Positions 42,301-50,594 of a stretch of 64,000 nucleotides of DNA are shown one piece after another. The notes under the pieces are model-generated. The model had not been told where the DNA came from and did not search any database. It saw nothing but the letters and a program-made list of their open reading frames with translations. The position numbers were made by a program, and so were the translations under genes. Within the stretch, counting starts at the first letter, position 1. Every line of letters begins with the position of its first letter. Location: NCBI RefSeq assembly GCF_001050345.1, contig NZ_LFMW01000002.1, forward strand, positions 405,230 through 469,229, in the 5' to 3' direction. This DNA is from Pseudomonas fildesensis. Its GTDB lineage: Bacteria > Pseudomonadota > Gammaproteobacteria > Pseudomonadales > Pseudomonadaceae.

Positions 42301-42741
42301 ATGATCTTCTTTATCTTCCTGCTCGCCTGCGCCGCCGCTGCCAGCACCGGCATTATCTTCAAGCCCGGTGCCTGGTACGAATCCCTCGTAAAACCCAGCT
42401 TCACCCCACCCAATTGGCTGTTTCCGGTGGCCTGGACAATCATCTACCTGCTGCTCGCCTGGGCCGGTTACCGCTTGAGCCTGATCCCAGGTAGCCAGAT
42501 GGTACTTGCATTGTGGGCTGCGCAGATCGCGTTGAATACGCTGTGGACGCCGGTGTTTTTCGGCGCGCACCGTCTCCTGGCCGGGATGGTAATTATTGTG
42601 CTGCTGTGGATCACTGTGGCGGCGATGGTGGTATTGGCCGTGCGCCTGGACCTGATCACCGGGTTGATCCTGTTCCCTTACCTGGCATGGCTGTGTGTAG
42701 CGGCGGCGTTGAATTTCTCGATCCTGCGGAATAATCGCTGA
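42301..42741 (+). CDS. TspO/MBR-family membrane protein
   Basis: A 146-residue, Trp-rich, five-helix protein. 'WYESLVKPSFTPPNWLFPVAWTIIYLLLAWAGY' is the TspO signature (K-P-S-F-x-P-P-x-W), with 'WAAQIALNTLWTPVFFG' and 'YLAWLCVAAALNFSIL' following. Family members bind tetrapyrroles and are linked to oxidative stress. I set the start at 42301 since AAGGA lies seven bases upstream. The stop overlaps the next start by one base (TGATG). Confidence 0.94.
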   Translation: MIFFIFLLACAAAASTGIIFKPGAWYESLVKPSFTPPNWLFPVAWTIIYLLLAWAGYRLSLIPGSQMVLALWAAQIALNTLWTPVFFGAHRLLAGMVIIVLLWITVAAMVVLAVRLDLITGLILFPYLAWLCVAAALNFSILRNNR

Positions 42742-43664
42742 TGGCCTACACAACTTGGCTGGTCAGCGAGCCGGAGTTGGCCGAGATGCGCCGCTTCAAT
42801 CAGAAGCTTGCGTGGCTGCCACGCTTTAAAATCCGTAACCGCATCACGCCGCGTTTGATTCAGGCGTTGTTGCGCGTCAGTCAAACGATCAAGCGCGCCA
42901 CACCGGCTGAACGCAGGGTTGTGGACAACGTGCCGTTGCGCGTCCTGCGGCCGAGCGGCGAGCCCAAGGGTGTGGTGCTGGATATCCACGGTGGCGGTTG
43001 GGTGATTGGCAACGCGCAAATGGATGACGAACTGAACCTGGGCATGGTCAACGCGTGCGACGTGGTGGTGGTGTCGGTGGACTATCGGCTGGCGATCGAC
43101 ACGCCGATTGAAGGCTTGATGGAAGACTGCTTGAACGCCGCGCGTTGGCTGCTCAGCGCTGAAGAGTTTGCCGACCTGCCGGTGATTGTGGTGGGCGAGT
43201 CGGCGGGCGGGCATCTGGCGGCGGCGACATTGCTGGCGCTGAAGCAATGGCCGGCGCTGCTCCAGCGTGTGAGCGGTGTGGTGCTGTATTACGGCGTTTA
43301 CGATCTGGCCGGGACGCCAAGCGTCCAATCCGCCGGCCCCGAGACATTGCTGCTGGATGGCCCGGGAATGGTCGACGCGCTGGCTATGTTGACGCCTGGA
43401 CTGAACGACGAAGCGCGTCGCCAACCGCCATTGTCACCGCTGTATGGCGACTTAACCGGGTTGCCGCCGGCATTGATGTTTGTCGGCGAGTTGGACCCGC
43501 TGAAGGATGACACCCTGGAGATGGCCGAGCGATGGCCTGCGGCGCAGGCACACCTATTGCCCGAATCGGCCCATGGGTTTATTCATTTCCCTGTGGCGAT
43601 GGCGGAAGGTGTGCTTGCTTATTGTCGGCACTGGATCACTGAGCGCATAGAGGGAGGGCAGTAA
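42741..43664 (+). CDS. Alpha/beta hydrolase, HSL-type esterase
   Basis: A 307-residue esterase of the hormone-sensitive lipase group: oxyanion motif HGGG in 'LDIHGGGWVIG', nucleophile 'VVGESAGGHLAAATLL', acid Asp in 'MFVGELDPLKDD', and His in 'ESAHGFIHFP'. No signal peptide. Overlaps the tspO stop, so translation is probably coupled. Confidence 0.94.
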   Translation: MAYTTWLVSEPELAEMRRFNQKLAWLPRFKIRNRITPRLIQALLRVSQTIKRATPAERRVVDNVPLRVLRPSGEPKGVVLDIHGGGWVIGNAQMDDELNLGMVNACDVVVVSVDYRLAIDTPIEGLMEDCLNAARWLLSAEEFADLPVIVVGESAGGHLAAATLLALKQWPALLQRVSGVVLYYGVYDLAGTPSVQSAGPETLLLDGPGMVDALAMLTPGLNDEARRQPPLSPLYGDLTGLPPALMFVGELDPLKDDTLEMAERWPAAQAHLLPESAHGFIHFPVAMAEGVLAYCRHWITERIEGGQ

Positions 43665-43673
43665 GTATTCCCT

Positions 43674-44114
43674 CTATGCAGGCGGGAAGTCTTCGTAGGA
43701 TTTTGGTAGGTAGCCCCAAATTCTCAGCACGTCAGCCTGCAATTCAAACTCAAACCCAATCTGCGCGATGACCCTCGATACTTCTTCGCTATGGTCAATG
43801 TATGTGTGTGGGAGCAGCACTCCCAAAGATGGCGCAGCTTCCCATACTCCAATGTCGAACCATTCGACGTAAGCGAATGGAAACGGCAAGTGGTAAAACC
43901 ACTCTACATCCCATTCCGAGATATGGCCTGTGATGGATTTCGATCGATAGGACGGCTTCCAACCTGGGAGCTGGCGGAAGTGGGTGGTCAGTTCGTTCCA
44001 CTTGGTATTGTTTGCCGCGCCTGCCAGATTTCTTGCCGCCAGGGTGGCTTGGATAATCTTCCTGTTTTTATCACTCTGCCGAGCGCCGGGCCCTGGTAGT
44101 TCACTCATATTCAT
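43674..44114 (-). CDS. DUF6678-like protein
   Basis: A 146-residue protein. 'NNTKWNELTTHFRQLPGWKPSYRSKSITGHISEWDVEWFYHLP' and 'YVEWFDIGVW' match the pattern of DUF6678 (W-x-x-L then E-W-F/Y-H). Such proteins are small, cytosolic and often found in variable, immunity-like gene sets; function unknown. The start may be ATG 44114 or 44108. Convergent with the esterase. Confidence 0.7.
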   Translation of the reverse strand: MNMSELPGPGARQSDKNRKIIQATLAARNLAGAANNTKWNELTTHFRQLPGWKPSYRSKSITGHISEWDVEWFYHLPFPFAYVEWFDIGVWEAAPSLGVLLPHTYIDHSEEVSRVIAQIGFEFELQADVLRIWGYLPKSYEDFPPA

Positions 44115-44143
44115 CGTTTCTCTCACATCACAAGGATTCCGCT

Positions 44144-44368
44144 ATGCGCGAATATACCGTCACCTATCTTTTTAACGGCGAGTCTCGCACTCACGCGTTC
44201 GAACTCAACCAGCCTGAATTGCCTGTGCATGAAGCAGCGATGCACCTGCTGGCGCTGCATTTCGGAGATGCGGAGAATGGTTTGATCATGCCCGCAGCGG
44301 ATGCGGCGCCGGAGGAGATTCTGGAGCAGGCGGAGTTGATGGGGATAAGCCAGATCAAGCTCGTATGA
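44144..44368 (+). CDS. Small hypothetical protein
   Basis: A 74-residue acidic protein (MREYTVTYLFNGESRTHAF...). It resembles a short beta strand pair plus helix ('LPVHEAAMHLLALHFGDAENG'), and ends 'AELMGISQIKLV'. AAGGA precedes the ATG. Not recognised beyond being conserved in pseudomonads. The next gene overlaps its stop by four bases. Confidence 0.65.
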   Translation: MREYTVTYLFNGESRTHAFELNQPELPVHEAAMHLLALHFGDAENGLIMPAADAAPEEILEQAELMGISQIKLV

Positions 44369-44694
44369 ATCAACGGCCTATCATTCAGACAGCCACTGAC
44401 GCCGACATCCCTGATGTATTGAGCTTCGTGCTGCAGGCGCGCGCCGAGCTTTTTCCCAAGCTCGGCGCAACCGGCATGCCGGCGGATTTGGCACAGTTTG
44501 AGGCGATTTACCTTCACGGTGACGGTCGGTTTCTGATCGCTCGTGTCGAGGGCCAGATTGTCGCCGTCATCGGCTATCTGCCCTATGACGCGCGTTTTGC
44601 GCAGTTGAACTACCACGACCGCAAGACGGTGGAGGTGGTGGATGTTGAGGCGGACCCGGTGTGGCAGACGACGCATATGAAGCGGTATTTATAG
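44365..44694 (+). pseudogene. GNAT acetyltransferase with in-frame internal deletion
   Basis: The 109-codon frame starts as a GNAT ('TATDADIPDVLSFVLQARAEL', 'HGDGRFLIARVEGQIVAVIGYLPYD') and ends as one ('VEADPVWQTTHMKRYL'), but the piece between 'KTVEVV' and 'DVEADP' is missing. That is where motif A (R/Q-x-x-G-x-G/A, acetyl-CoA pyrophosphate binding) and the following helix-strand should be, about 40-50 residues. GTGGAGGTGGTGGATGTTGA at the junction is repetitive, suggesting deletion between short repeats. The protein should be inactive. Confidence 0.75.
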
Positions 44695-44713
44695 CGCTCT
44701 GGCCTGCGGGCTT

Positions 44714-44868
44714 TTGTGGCGAGCGGGCTTGCCCCGCGTTGGGCTGCGAAGCAGCCCTGAAACCATACGACCCAGTTCTACCCAGAGGAATGCGGTGTTC
44801 TTATTGGGGCTGCTCCGCAGCCCAACGCGGGGCAAGCCCGCTCGCCACAGGAAGCCCGCTCGCCACAA
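44714..44868. repeat. REP-like palindrome
   Basis: Same class as 21904-22057: TGTGGCGAGCGGGCTTGCCC with its complement, inner GGGCTGCGAAGCAGCCC / GGGGCTGCTCCGCAGCCC, plus one extra half-unit on the right. Sits between the GNAT remnant and the convergent B12-transporter operon end. Confidence 0.85.
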
Positions 44869-44886
44869 TAAAACCACCCGGCACAC

Positions 44887-45651
44887 TTACACCGAGCGCA
44901 ACCGCAGTATCTGTGCCCCATCAAACGGGTCCGTGAGGTAATGCGCCTGCACGCCGAACGTTTCCTGCAATCGCTGCGGTGTCAGCACTTCCAGCGGTTT
45001 GCCCAGCGCCACCAATCGTCCGCGATCCAGCACGGCCAAGCGGTCGCAGGTCAGCGCTTGATTCAGGTCATGCAGGGCGATCAACGTGGTCACCGGCAGC
45101 GCCTGCACTCCTTTCAAAATCGCCAGTTGATGCTGGATATCCAGGTGATTGGTCGGCTCATCCAGCAACAGAATCTGCGGCCGTTGCGCGAGGGCGCGGG
45201 CGATGTGCACGCGTTGGCGTTCGCCGCCGGAAAGGCTGCGCCAGGCGCGCGTGCTCAGGTGCGTGGCATCGACGTCCTGCAGGGCCTGGCGCACGATGGC
45301 GTCGTCGTCGCTGGACCACGGGCTCAGCGCCGACAGCCACGGGGTTCGGCCCAGGGCCACTGCGTCGAATACGCGGATGGCGTCGTCCGTGTCGGCCTGC
45401 TGCTCCACCACCGCCAGTTGCTGCGCGATGGCGCGGCGGGACAGGTGGCCCAAGCGCTTGCCGCCGAGCAGTACTTCGCCGCTGGCCGGTGTGCGCAAAC
45501 CGGCGAGCAGTTTGAGCAAGGTGGATTTGCCGGAGCCGTTCGGCCCGACAATCCCCAAGGTTTCACCCAACTGAATCTCAAGGTGGATATCGCGCAGCAA
45601 CTCGGCCTCACGCACCTTGAAGCCCAGGCCGGTGCAACTCAGTACTGTCAT
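44887..45651 (-). CDS. BtuD/FecE-like ABC transporter ATPase
   Basis: A 254-residue ATPase: Walker A 'GIVGPNGSGKSTLLKLLAG', signature 'SLSGGERQRVHIARAL', Walker B 'ILLLDEPTNHLD', and H-loop 'IALHDLN'. Pattern is that of B12/iron-complex importers. Start 45651 overlaps the permease stop (ATGA). Third gene of the binding protein-permease-ATPase operon governed by the cobalamin riboswitch, so corrinoid import is the likely role. Confidence 0.94.
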   Translation of the reverse strand: MTVLSCTGLGFKVREAELLRDIHLEIQLGETLGIVGPNGSGKSTLLKLLAGLRTPASGEVLLGGKRLGHLSRRAIAQQLAVVEQQADTDDAIRVFDAVALGRTPWLSALSPWSSDDDAIVRQALQDVDATHLSTRAWRSLSGGERQRVHIARALAQRPQILLLDEPTNHLDIQHQLAILKGVQALPVTTLIALHDLNQALTCDRLAVLDRGRLVALGKPLEVLTPQRLQETFGVQAHYLTDPFDGAQILRLRSV

Positions 45652-46664
45652 CGCGCATTCCTCCGGCCGATCAAAATCAGCGCAAACACCGGCGCACCGA
45701 CCAGTGCGGTCACCACGCCGACCGGGATCACCTGGCCTTTGATCAACGTGCGCGACAGCACATCGGCGGCGATCAAAAACAGCGCGCCGCCCAATGCACT
45801 GGCTGGCAGCAATCGCGAGTGCCCAGTGCCGAGCAACAGGCGCACGGCGTGAGGGATCACCAGGCCGACAAAACCGATGGAGCCGACAATCGACACCATC
45901 ACCGCTGTCACCAGCGCCGCGCAGCCCACCAACACAAATTGCACACGGCGCACCGGGATGCCAAGTGACGCCGCCGAGTCGCTGCCGAAGGTAAACGCAT
46001 CCAGTGCGCGCCGGTGCCACAGGCACACTGCCAACCCCGCGACCGCCACCGGCACGGCCAGCCATACCGCAGGCCAGCGCACGCCGCTGAGGTTGCCGAG
46101 CAGCCAGAACATGATGCCGCGCGCCTGCTCGGAGCTGGCCGACTTGGTGATCAGAAACGCAGTGAGGGCGTTAAACAGCTGCGAACCGGCAATGCCGGCG
46201 AGGATGATCTGGCCGGTGCCGCTGGACGAACCGCTGGCCCGCGCGAGCAAGATCACCAGCGCAAACGCCGCCATCGCCCCGACAAACGCGCCGGCCGACA
46301 GTGAAATCAGCCCGCCGCCGACACCCATCAACACCACCAGGACTGCGCCGGTCGAGGCGCCGGCGCTGATGCCGAGCAGGTAAGGGTCGGCCAAGGGGTT
46401 ACGCAGCAGCGACTGCAAAATTACCCCGCAAGTTGCCAGCCCCGCACCGCAGGCGGCGGCGACCAGGGCGCGGGTCAGGCGGTAATTCCACACCACGCCT
46501 TCATCGATCGGGTCCAGCACGTAACCGGCCGCCCAGAGTTTATTGGCGAGCACCTGCAACACCACGTGTGGCTCGATGGCGGTTTCGCCGATGGCCACGC
46601 CGGCGAGCACGGCGACCAGTAGCAGCGCCAGGGCGAGTAGGGTTCGTATCACGCTGTTAGTCAT
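45648..46664 (-). CDS. BtuC/FecCD-like ABC permease
   Basis: A 338-residue protein with about ten membrane helices, beginning MTNSVIRTLLALALLLVAVL. 'GAGLATCGVILQSLLRNPLADPYLLGISAGAS' is the FecCD hallmark, and 'GSIGFVGLVIPHAVRLLLG' the cytoplasmic coupling loop. It overlaps both neighbours by four bases. Confidence 0.94.
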   Translation of the reverse strand: MTNSVIRTLLALALLLVAVLAGVAIGETAIEPHVVLQVLANKLWAAGYVLDPIDEGVVWNYRLTRALVAAACGAGLATCGVILQSLLRNPLADPYLLGISAGASTGAVLVVLMGVGGGLISLSAGAFVGAMAAFALVILLARASGSSSGTGQIILAGIAGSQLFNALTAFLITKSASSEQARGIMFWLLGNLSGVRWPAVWLAVPVAVAGLAVCLWHRRALDAFTFGSDSAASLGIPVRRVQFVLVGCAALVTAVMVSIVGSIGFVGLVIPHAVRLLLGTGHSRLLPASALGGALFLIAADVLSRTLIKGQVIPVGVVTALVGAPVFALILIGRRNAR

Positions 46665-47671
46665 TGGCGCAGGTCGTAGCCGTCGATGGCCGTGGCCAGT
46701 TGTTCAAGGCCATCGAACATGCGAATGCTGGCCTGCAGCGCCAGGGCATCGAGAATGATGATGCGGTTGTTTTTCACCGCGTCCATGTTACGGGTCACCG
46801 GGTCGCTGCGCAGGAAGGCCAGTTTCTTTTCATGGTCGTCGGCCGGGTAGCGGCGGCGGTCCATGCGCGCGATCACCAGGAAGGTCGGGTTGGCCTTGGC
46901 GATGGTTTCCCAGCCGACGGCCGGCCACTCTTCATCGGACTGCACCACGTTGTGCAGGCCGAGGGTTTCGAGCATGAATTCGGGAATGCCTTTGTGGCCG
47001 GCGACGTAGGGATCGCTGGCGATCTCGGCGCTGGAGAACCACACCAGCGCGCTGGCTTGCTTGAGGCCTTTGCTTTGCACGGTGGCGACGGACTTGGCCA
47101 GGCGTGACTTGAGTTCGTCGTTCAGTTGCTGGCCGCGCGCTTGCACGTCGAAAATCTCGGCCAGTTGGCTGATGCTTTTATAGATCGTGTCGATGCGGAA
47201 CAGCTCCAGCCGCGTGCCGTCGGCGCCCACCAGGTTGTCCTTGCCTTCGCAGTCGGAGGGCAGCAGGTAGGTGGGGATTTTCAGATCGTGAAACTGCTCG
47301 CGGGTGCCGACCACGCCTTGCGCACCCACCACCCACTCCAGTTCCGCCGCGACCAATTGCGGGCGCTTGGCGATGACCGCTTCGAAACTCGGCTCGTTGT
47401 TGGCCAGGCGCTCGATGGTGTCGTTCTGCGCCTTGAACTGCGGCAACACGTTGTTGAACCACAGAGAGGTGCCGACCACCTTATCGCCCACGCCCAAGGC
47501 ATACAGCATTTCGGTGGCGGCCTGGCCGATGGTCACGCTGCGCGCAGGCGCTTGCAGGAAGGTGAGGGTGCTGCCGCAGTTTTCGACGGTCAGCGGGTAC
47601 TGAGTGGGGGTCGCCTGGGCCAGGGCACAGAAGCCCAGGCCAGTGATCAAGGCGGTAACGCGTGCCAGCAT
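46661..47671 (-). CDS. BtuF/FecB-like periplasmic binding protein
   Basis: A 336-residue helical-backbone binding protein with a signal peptide (MLARVTALITGLGFCALAQA). 'ARSVTIGQAATEMLYALGVGDKVVGTS' and 'AVIAKRPQLVAAELEWV' are typical of cluster A-II proteins for B12 or siderophores. First gene of the operon; ATG 47671 is preceded by the riboswitch leader. Corrinoid binding is inferred from that riboswitch. Confidence 0.92.
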   Translation of the reverse strand: MLARVTALITGLGFCALAQATPTQYPLTVENCGSTLTFLQAPARSVTIGQAATEMLYALGVGDKVVGTSLWFNNVLPQFKAQNDTIERLANNEPSFEAVIAKRPQLVAAELEWVVGAQGVVGTREQFHDLKIPTYLLPSDCEGKDNLVGADGTRLELFRIDTIYKSISQLAEIFDVQARGQQLNDELKSRLAKSVATVQSKGLKQASALVWFSSAEIASDPYVAGHKGIPEFMLETLGLHNVVQSDEEWPAVGWETIAKANPTFLVIARMDRRRYPADDHEKKLAFLRSDPVTRNMDAVKNNRIIILDALALQASIRMFDGLEQLATAIDGYDLRQ

Positions 47672-47797
47672 GGGGCAGTCTCCGTTTGAACCGTATGTAC
47701 AGCCGGGGAGGTACGGCTCGGAAACACACCCTCGAACGCTGCCAGCGCGGCAGGGCAAGGCTGTCCTTCCCGGACACCCCGCCGGTTAGTGAGTTAC

Positions 47798-47970
47798 TCG
47801 GCCGGCAGGTCTCCTGACTGATGCGTCATCGCCACGCTCCGGCCTTCCCGGACGTGGTCCAGTGGCAATGTGGAGCAGGCTCAGCACCTACAGTTGCGGG
47901 GGCAGTTTCGATTGACGTCGCGTGCGGCGTTTCGAATTCCCTATTAGTCCCGTTTGGGAACCGGCGCGGT
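47798..47970 (-). promoter_or_regulatory. Cobalamin riboswitch
   Basis: On the minus strand the leader has, in order, GACTAATAGGGAA, CGCAACTGTA, GCCACTG followed by GGGAAGGC, and GTCAGGAGACCTGCC (47805-47819), the conserved blocks of the adenosylcobalamin aptamer with correct spacing. It precedes the BtuF-like gene by about 130 bases and should repress the operon when B12 is plentiful. Confidence 0.95.
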
Positions 47971-48017
47971 ATGGTAGTCGATTGGGCTGGAGAGGGGGAG
48001 CTGGACGTCACTCCAGA

Positions 48018-48114
48018 CAGGCGCGTGCTTGCTCGCGAAAACGTCAAGGATAATGCCGGCTGTCGGGTTTGACGCAACGTCTTCCGGTTTTTTCGCGAGC
48101 CAGCGCGCTCCTGC
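48018..48114. repeat. Degenerate REP-like inverted repeat
   Basis: CAGGCGCGTGCTTGCTCGCG... pairs imperfectly with ...TTTCGCGAGCCAGCGCGCTCCTG. Same class as 35006-35103 but more diverged. Between the riboswitch and the nuclease stop. Confidence 0.75.
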
Positions 48115-48126
48115 AAGGCATTCGGG

Positions 48127-49056
48127 TCAGAGACGAATATCTTCGGGGCCTCGGATCAGCGCTTCAATCCGCGTCCCCGTGGCACGCTCTTCGTTACTGA
48201 ACCCGTCGTAGTCAGCGAGGTTGGCGAAACGAATGCCGGTCAATTGTTCGATCTGAATCACACTGCGTTGGTAGGTTCTGAGCTGGCCGAACATGAGGTC
48301 GAGCTGACCCAGCTCGCGGCTTTGGTCAATCATGTAGGCGCTGGCGGAGGGCTTGCCATCGTCGCCGAGGTAGGCGATCACTTTCCAGAACGCCTTGGGG
48401 ATTTTAACACCCCGGTAAACACGGTCGTCGTCGGCGAGTACCGGGCCGGTAAACACGGTTGCCCGGGCCTTCCAGCGTTGCGTGTTGTCGAGAATGTAGT
48501 CCTCGAGTTCCAGCCAGGTCTTCTGGTTGAACCCGCTCATCTGCGGTGCGCAGTTGGTGAAGTGGAAGGTATCGGCGTTGGCGGTTTTTGCTTCATCGCC
48601 CCAGTTGGGGTCTTGCCGGCGCACCAGATGGCCGCGATCTAAACCATTGTTGGCATAGAGGTCATCGCCCACCTGTGCGCTGACGGGCAAGCGGCCGTCA
48701 TACGCCCAAGCGTCGTTGCTGCGGACAATATCCACATGCAGCCCACCGTCGATATTGGCCCCGACGTAGAGCGCCAGTCGCCTCGAGTGCGACATCGTCA
48801 CCGAAAAATGCGTGTAGTCCAGGCGGAGCGGCTGTACGTCACCCGCCAGCGCCGCATCCACGGTGGGCCAGGGCACCACGAAGCTGTTGAGAAAATCTTC
48901 AGCATAGCCATGCCGGTCCTGCAGATCCCTGGCCTCGGTGATACGCGCAGTTGCCGCTCTGGCCTCCATGAGGCTGGGGGCGGCGGCGATCAATGGGCGT
49001 AGATCAGCAAGCCGTGGGCGGTGCGTAAGGTCGATTCTGGCTTTGCGTGCGGGCAT
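48127..49056 (-). CDS. DNA/RNA non-specific endonuclease (DRGH type), leaderless
   Basis: A 309-residue nuclease of the NUC family: 'NGLDRGHLVRRQDPNWG' has the catalytic DRGH His, 'FHFTNCAPQMSGFNQKTW' the Mg-binding Asn region, and 'RATVFTGPVLADDDRVYRGVKIPKAFWKVIAY' the following strands. Unlike most family members it has no signal peptide; the first ~100 residues are an extra helical domain of unknown role. It may be exported by a non-Sec route or kept intracellular with an unseen inhibitor. AGGA precedes the ATG. Confidence 0.88.
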   Translation of the reverse strand: MPARKARIDLTHRPRLADLRPLIAAAPSLMEARAATARITEARDLQDRHGYAEDFLNSFVVPWPTVDAALAGDVQPLRLDYTHFSVTMSHSRRLALYVGANIDGGLHVDIVRSNDAWAYDGRLPVSAQVGDDLYANNGLDRGHLVRRQDPNWGDEAKTANADTFHFTNCAPQMSGFNQKTWLELEDYILDNTQRWKARATVFTGPVLADDDRVYRGVKIPKAFWKVIAYLGDDGKPSASAYMIDQSRELGQLDLMFGQLRTYQRSVIQIEQLTGIRFANLADYDGFSNEERATGTRIEALIRGPEDIRL

Positions 49057-49189
49057 GGGGGGTTCCTCGCAGTCTTTGAATAAACACTACTGCAACATAG
49101 CTTCATGACAATTTGGGCCAGGCCGTACCGGTAGGGCTATCCTGAAACGGTTACCCGGACGTAGACCTCATGCCAAATGGAGCCAGCCA

Positions 49190-50251
49190 ATGTGTGTTCG
49201 CCAGCATCGCAATCCGATTTTCTGCCTGATCCCGCCGTACATGCTCGACCAGATCGCGCGCAACGGTGATAAAGCGCAACGGGACGTCGCATTACGCACT
49301 CGCGCCAAAGACAGCACGTTCCGCTCATTGCGCATGGTTGCGGTGCCTGCCAAAGGCCCCGCCCACATGGCCCTGGCCATCGGCGCCGAAAAACGGCGCT
49401 CGATCTACAGCGCCGAAGGCACCGATAGCCTGCCTGGCAAACTGATCCGTGGCGAAGGGCAGCCCGCCAGTGGTGACGCTGCGGTGGATGAGGCCTATGA
49501 CGGATTGGGCGCCACGTTCGACTTTTTTGATCAGGTCTTCGACCGCAATTCCATCGATGATGCTGGCATGGCACTGGATGCCACCGTTCACTTCGGCCAG
49601 AACTACAACAATGCGTTCTGGAATTCGACCCAGATGGTGTTTGGTGATGGCGATCAGCAGTTATTCAACCGGTTCACCGTAGCCCTCGACGTGATTGGCC
49701 ATGAGCTGGCCCACGGCGTTACTGAGGACGAGGCCAAGCTGATGTATTTCAATCAATCCGGCGCGCTGAACGAATCGCTGTCTGACGTGTTCGGTTCACT
49801 GATCAAGCAATACGCGTTACAACAAACGGCGCAAGAGGCGGATTGGTTGATCGGCGCAGGGTTGTTCACCCCAAAAATCAAAGGCACGGCCCTGCGCTCG
49901 ATGAAGGCGCCGGGCACCGCGTTTGATGACAAGCTGTTGGGCAAAGACCCTCAGCCGGGTCATATGGATGACTTCCTACAGACCTATGAGGACAATGGCG
50001 GGGTGCATATCAATTCCGGCATTCCCAACCATGCGTTCTATCAGGTGGCGACGAAGATTGGCGGGTTTGCCTGGGAGCGCGCGGGGCGCATCTGGTATGA
50101 CGCGCTGCGCGATGCGCGGCTGCGACCGAACTCGGGGTTTTTGCGGTTCGCGCGCATCACCTACGATATCGCCGGTCGCCTGTACGGCGCTGGCAAGGAT
50201 GAGCAGAAGGCGGTCAAGGACGGCTGGCAAGCGGTGGGCATTGATGTGTGA
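49190..50251 (+). CDS. Protealysin-like M4 metalloprotease
   Basis: A 353-residue thermolysin-family protease. 'FCLIPPYMLDQIARNGD' near the N-terminus is the PPYML-type propeptide hallmark of protealysin-like proteins, which lack a signal peptide as here. Zinc site H-E-x-x-H in 'VIGHELAHGVTE' (about His171/His175) with the third ligand Glu in 'ALNESLSDVFGS'; 'INSGIPNHAFY' holds the catalytic His region. GGAG lies seven bases before the ATG. The inhibitor gene follows at once. Confidence 0.94.
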   Translation: MCVRQHRNPIFCLIPPYMLDQIARNGDKAQRDVALRTRAKDSTFRSLRMVAVPAKGPAHMALAIGAEKRRSIYSAEGTDSLPGKLIRGEGQPASGDAAVDEAYDGLGATFDFFDQVFDRNSIDDAGMALDATVHFGQNYNNAFWNSTQMVFGDGDQQLFNRFTVALDVIGHELAHGVTEDEAKLMYFNQSGALNESLSDVFGSLIKQYALQQTAQEADWLIGAGLFTPKIKGTALRSMKAPGTAFDDKLLGKDPQPGHMDDFLQTYEDNGGVHINSGIPNHAFYQVATKIGGFAWERAGRIWYDALRDARLRPNSGFLRFARITYDIAGRLYGAGKDEQKAVKDGWQAVGIDV

Positions 50252-50279
50252 CAACACACTTGGGCGGTGAGGAACAGCC

Positions 50280-50585
50280 ATGCAAATTTCGATCAAGGAA
50301 AACGGCGGACCTGCGTTTTTTCCGGGGTTGGCCAAACCTCGCACAGTGCAGCTGGAAGCGCTGCCCGAGCAGGACCAGCAAGAGTTGCGGCAACTGATCA
50401 AGGATTCAAACTTTTTTCAGTTGCCGCAAAGCACCGCTCCCGAGCCCGGTAATCCCGGCAGGGTGCATTACACCCTGACGGTCACGGAAGGCGAACGTGA
50501 GCACACTGTCTGTGTGTTGGCGCCGGTGAAGCCCCAGGCGCTGGATGGGTTGGTACAGTGTGTGCGTCGGCATATCCCGTGTTGA
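50280..50585 (+). CDS. Emfourin-like inhibitor of the protealysin-type protease
   Basis: A 101-residue protein, 'MQISIKENGGPAFFPGLAKPRTVQLEALPEQDQQELRQLI' and 'HYTLTVTEGEREHTVCVL'. This size, strand-rich pattern and position right after a protealysin-like gene match emfourin, the cytosolic M4 inhibitor described for Serratia protealysin. GAGGAA precedes the ATG, 28 bases after the protease stop. It would protect the cell before export (inference). Confidence 0.85.
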   Translation: MQISIKENGGPAFFPGLAKPRTVQLEALPEQDQQELRQLIKDSNFFQLPQSTAPEPGNPGRVHYTLTVTEGEREHTVCVLAPVKPQALDGLVQCVRRHIPC

Positions 50586-50594
50586 AGCTGCGTA

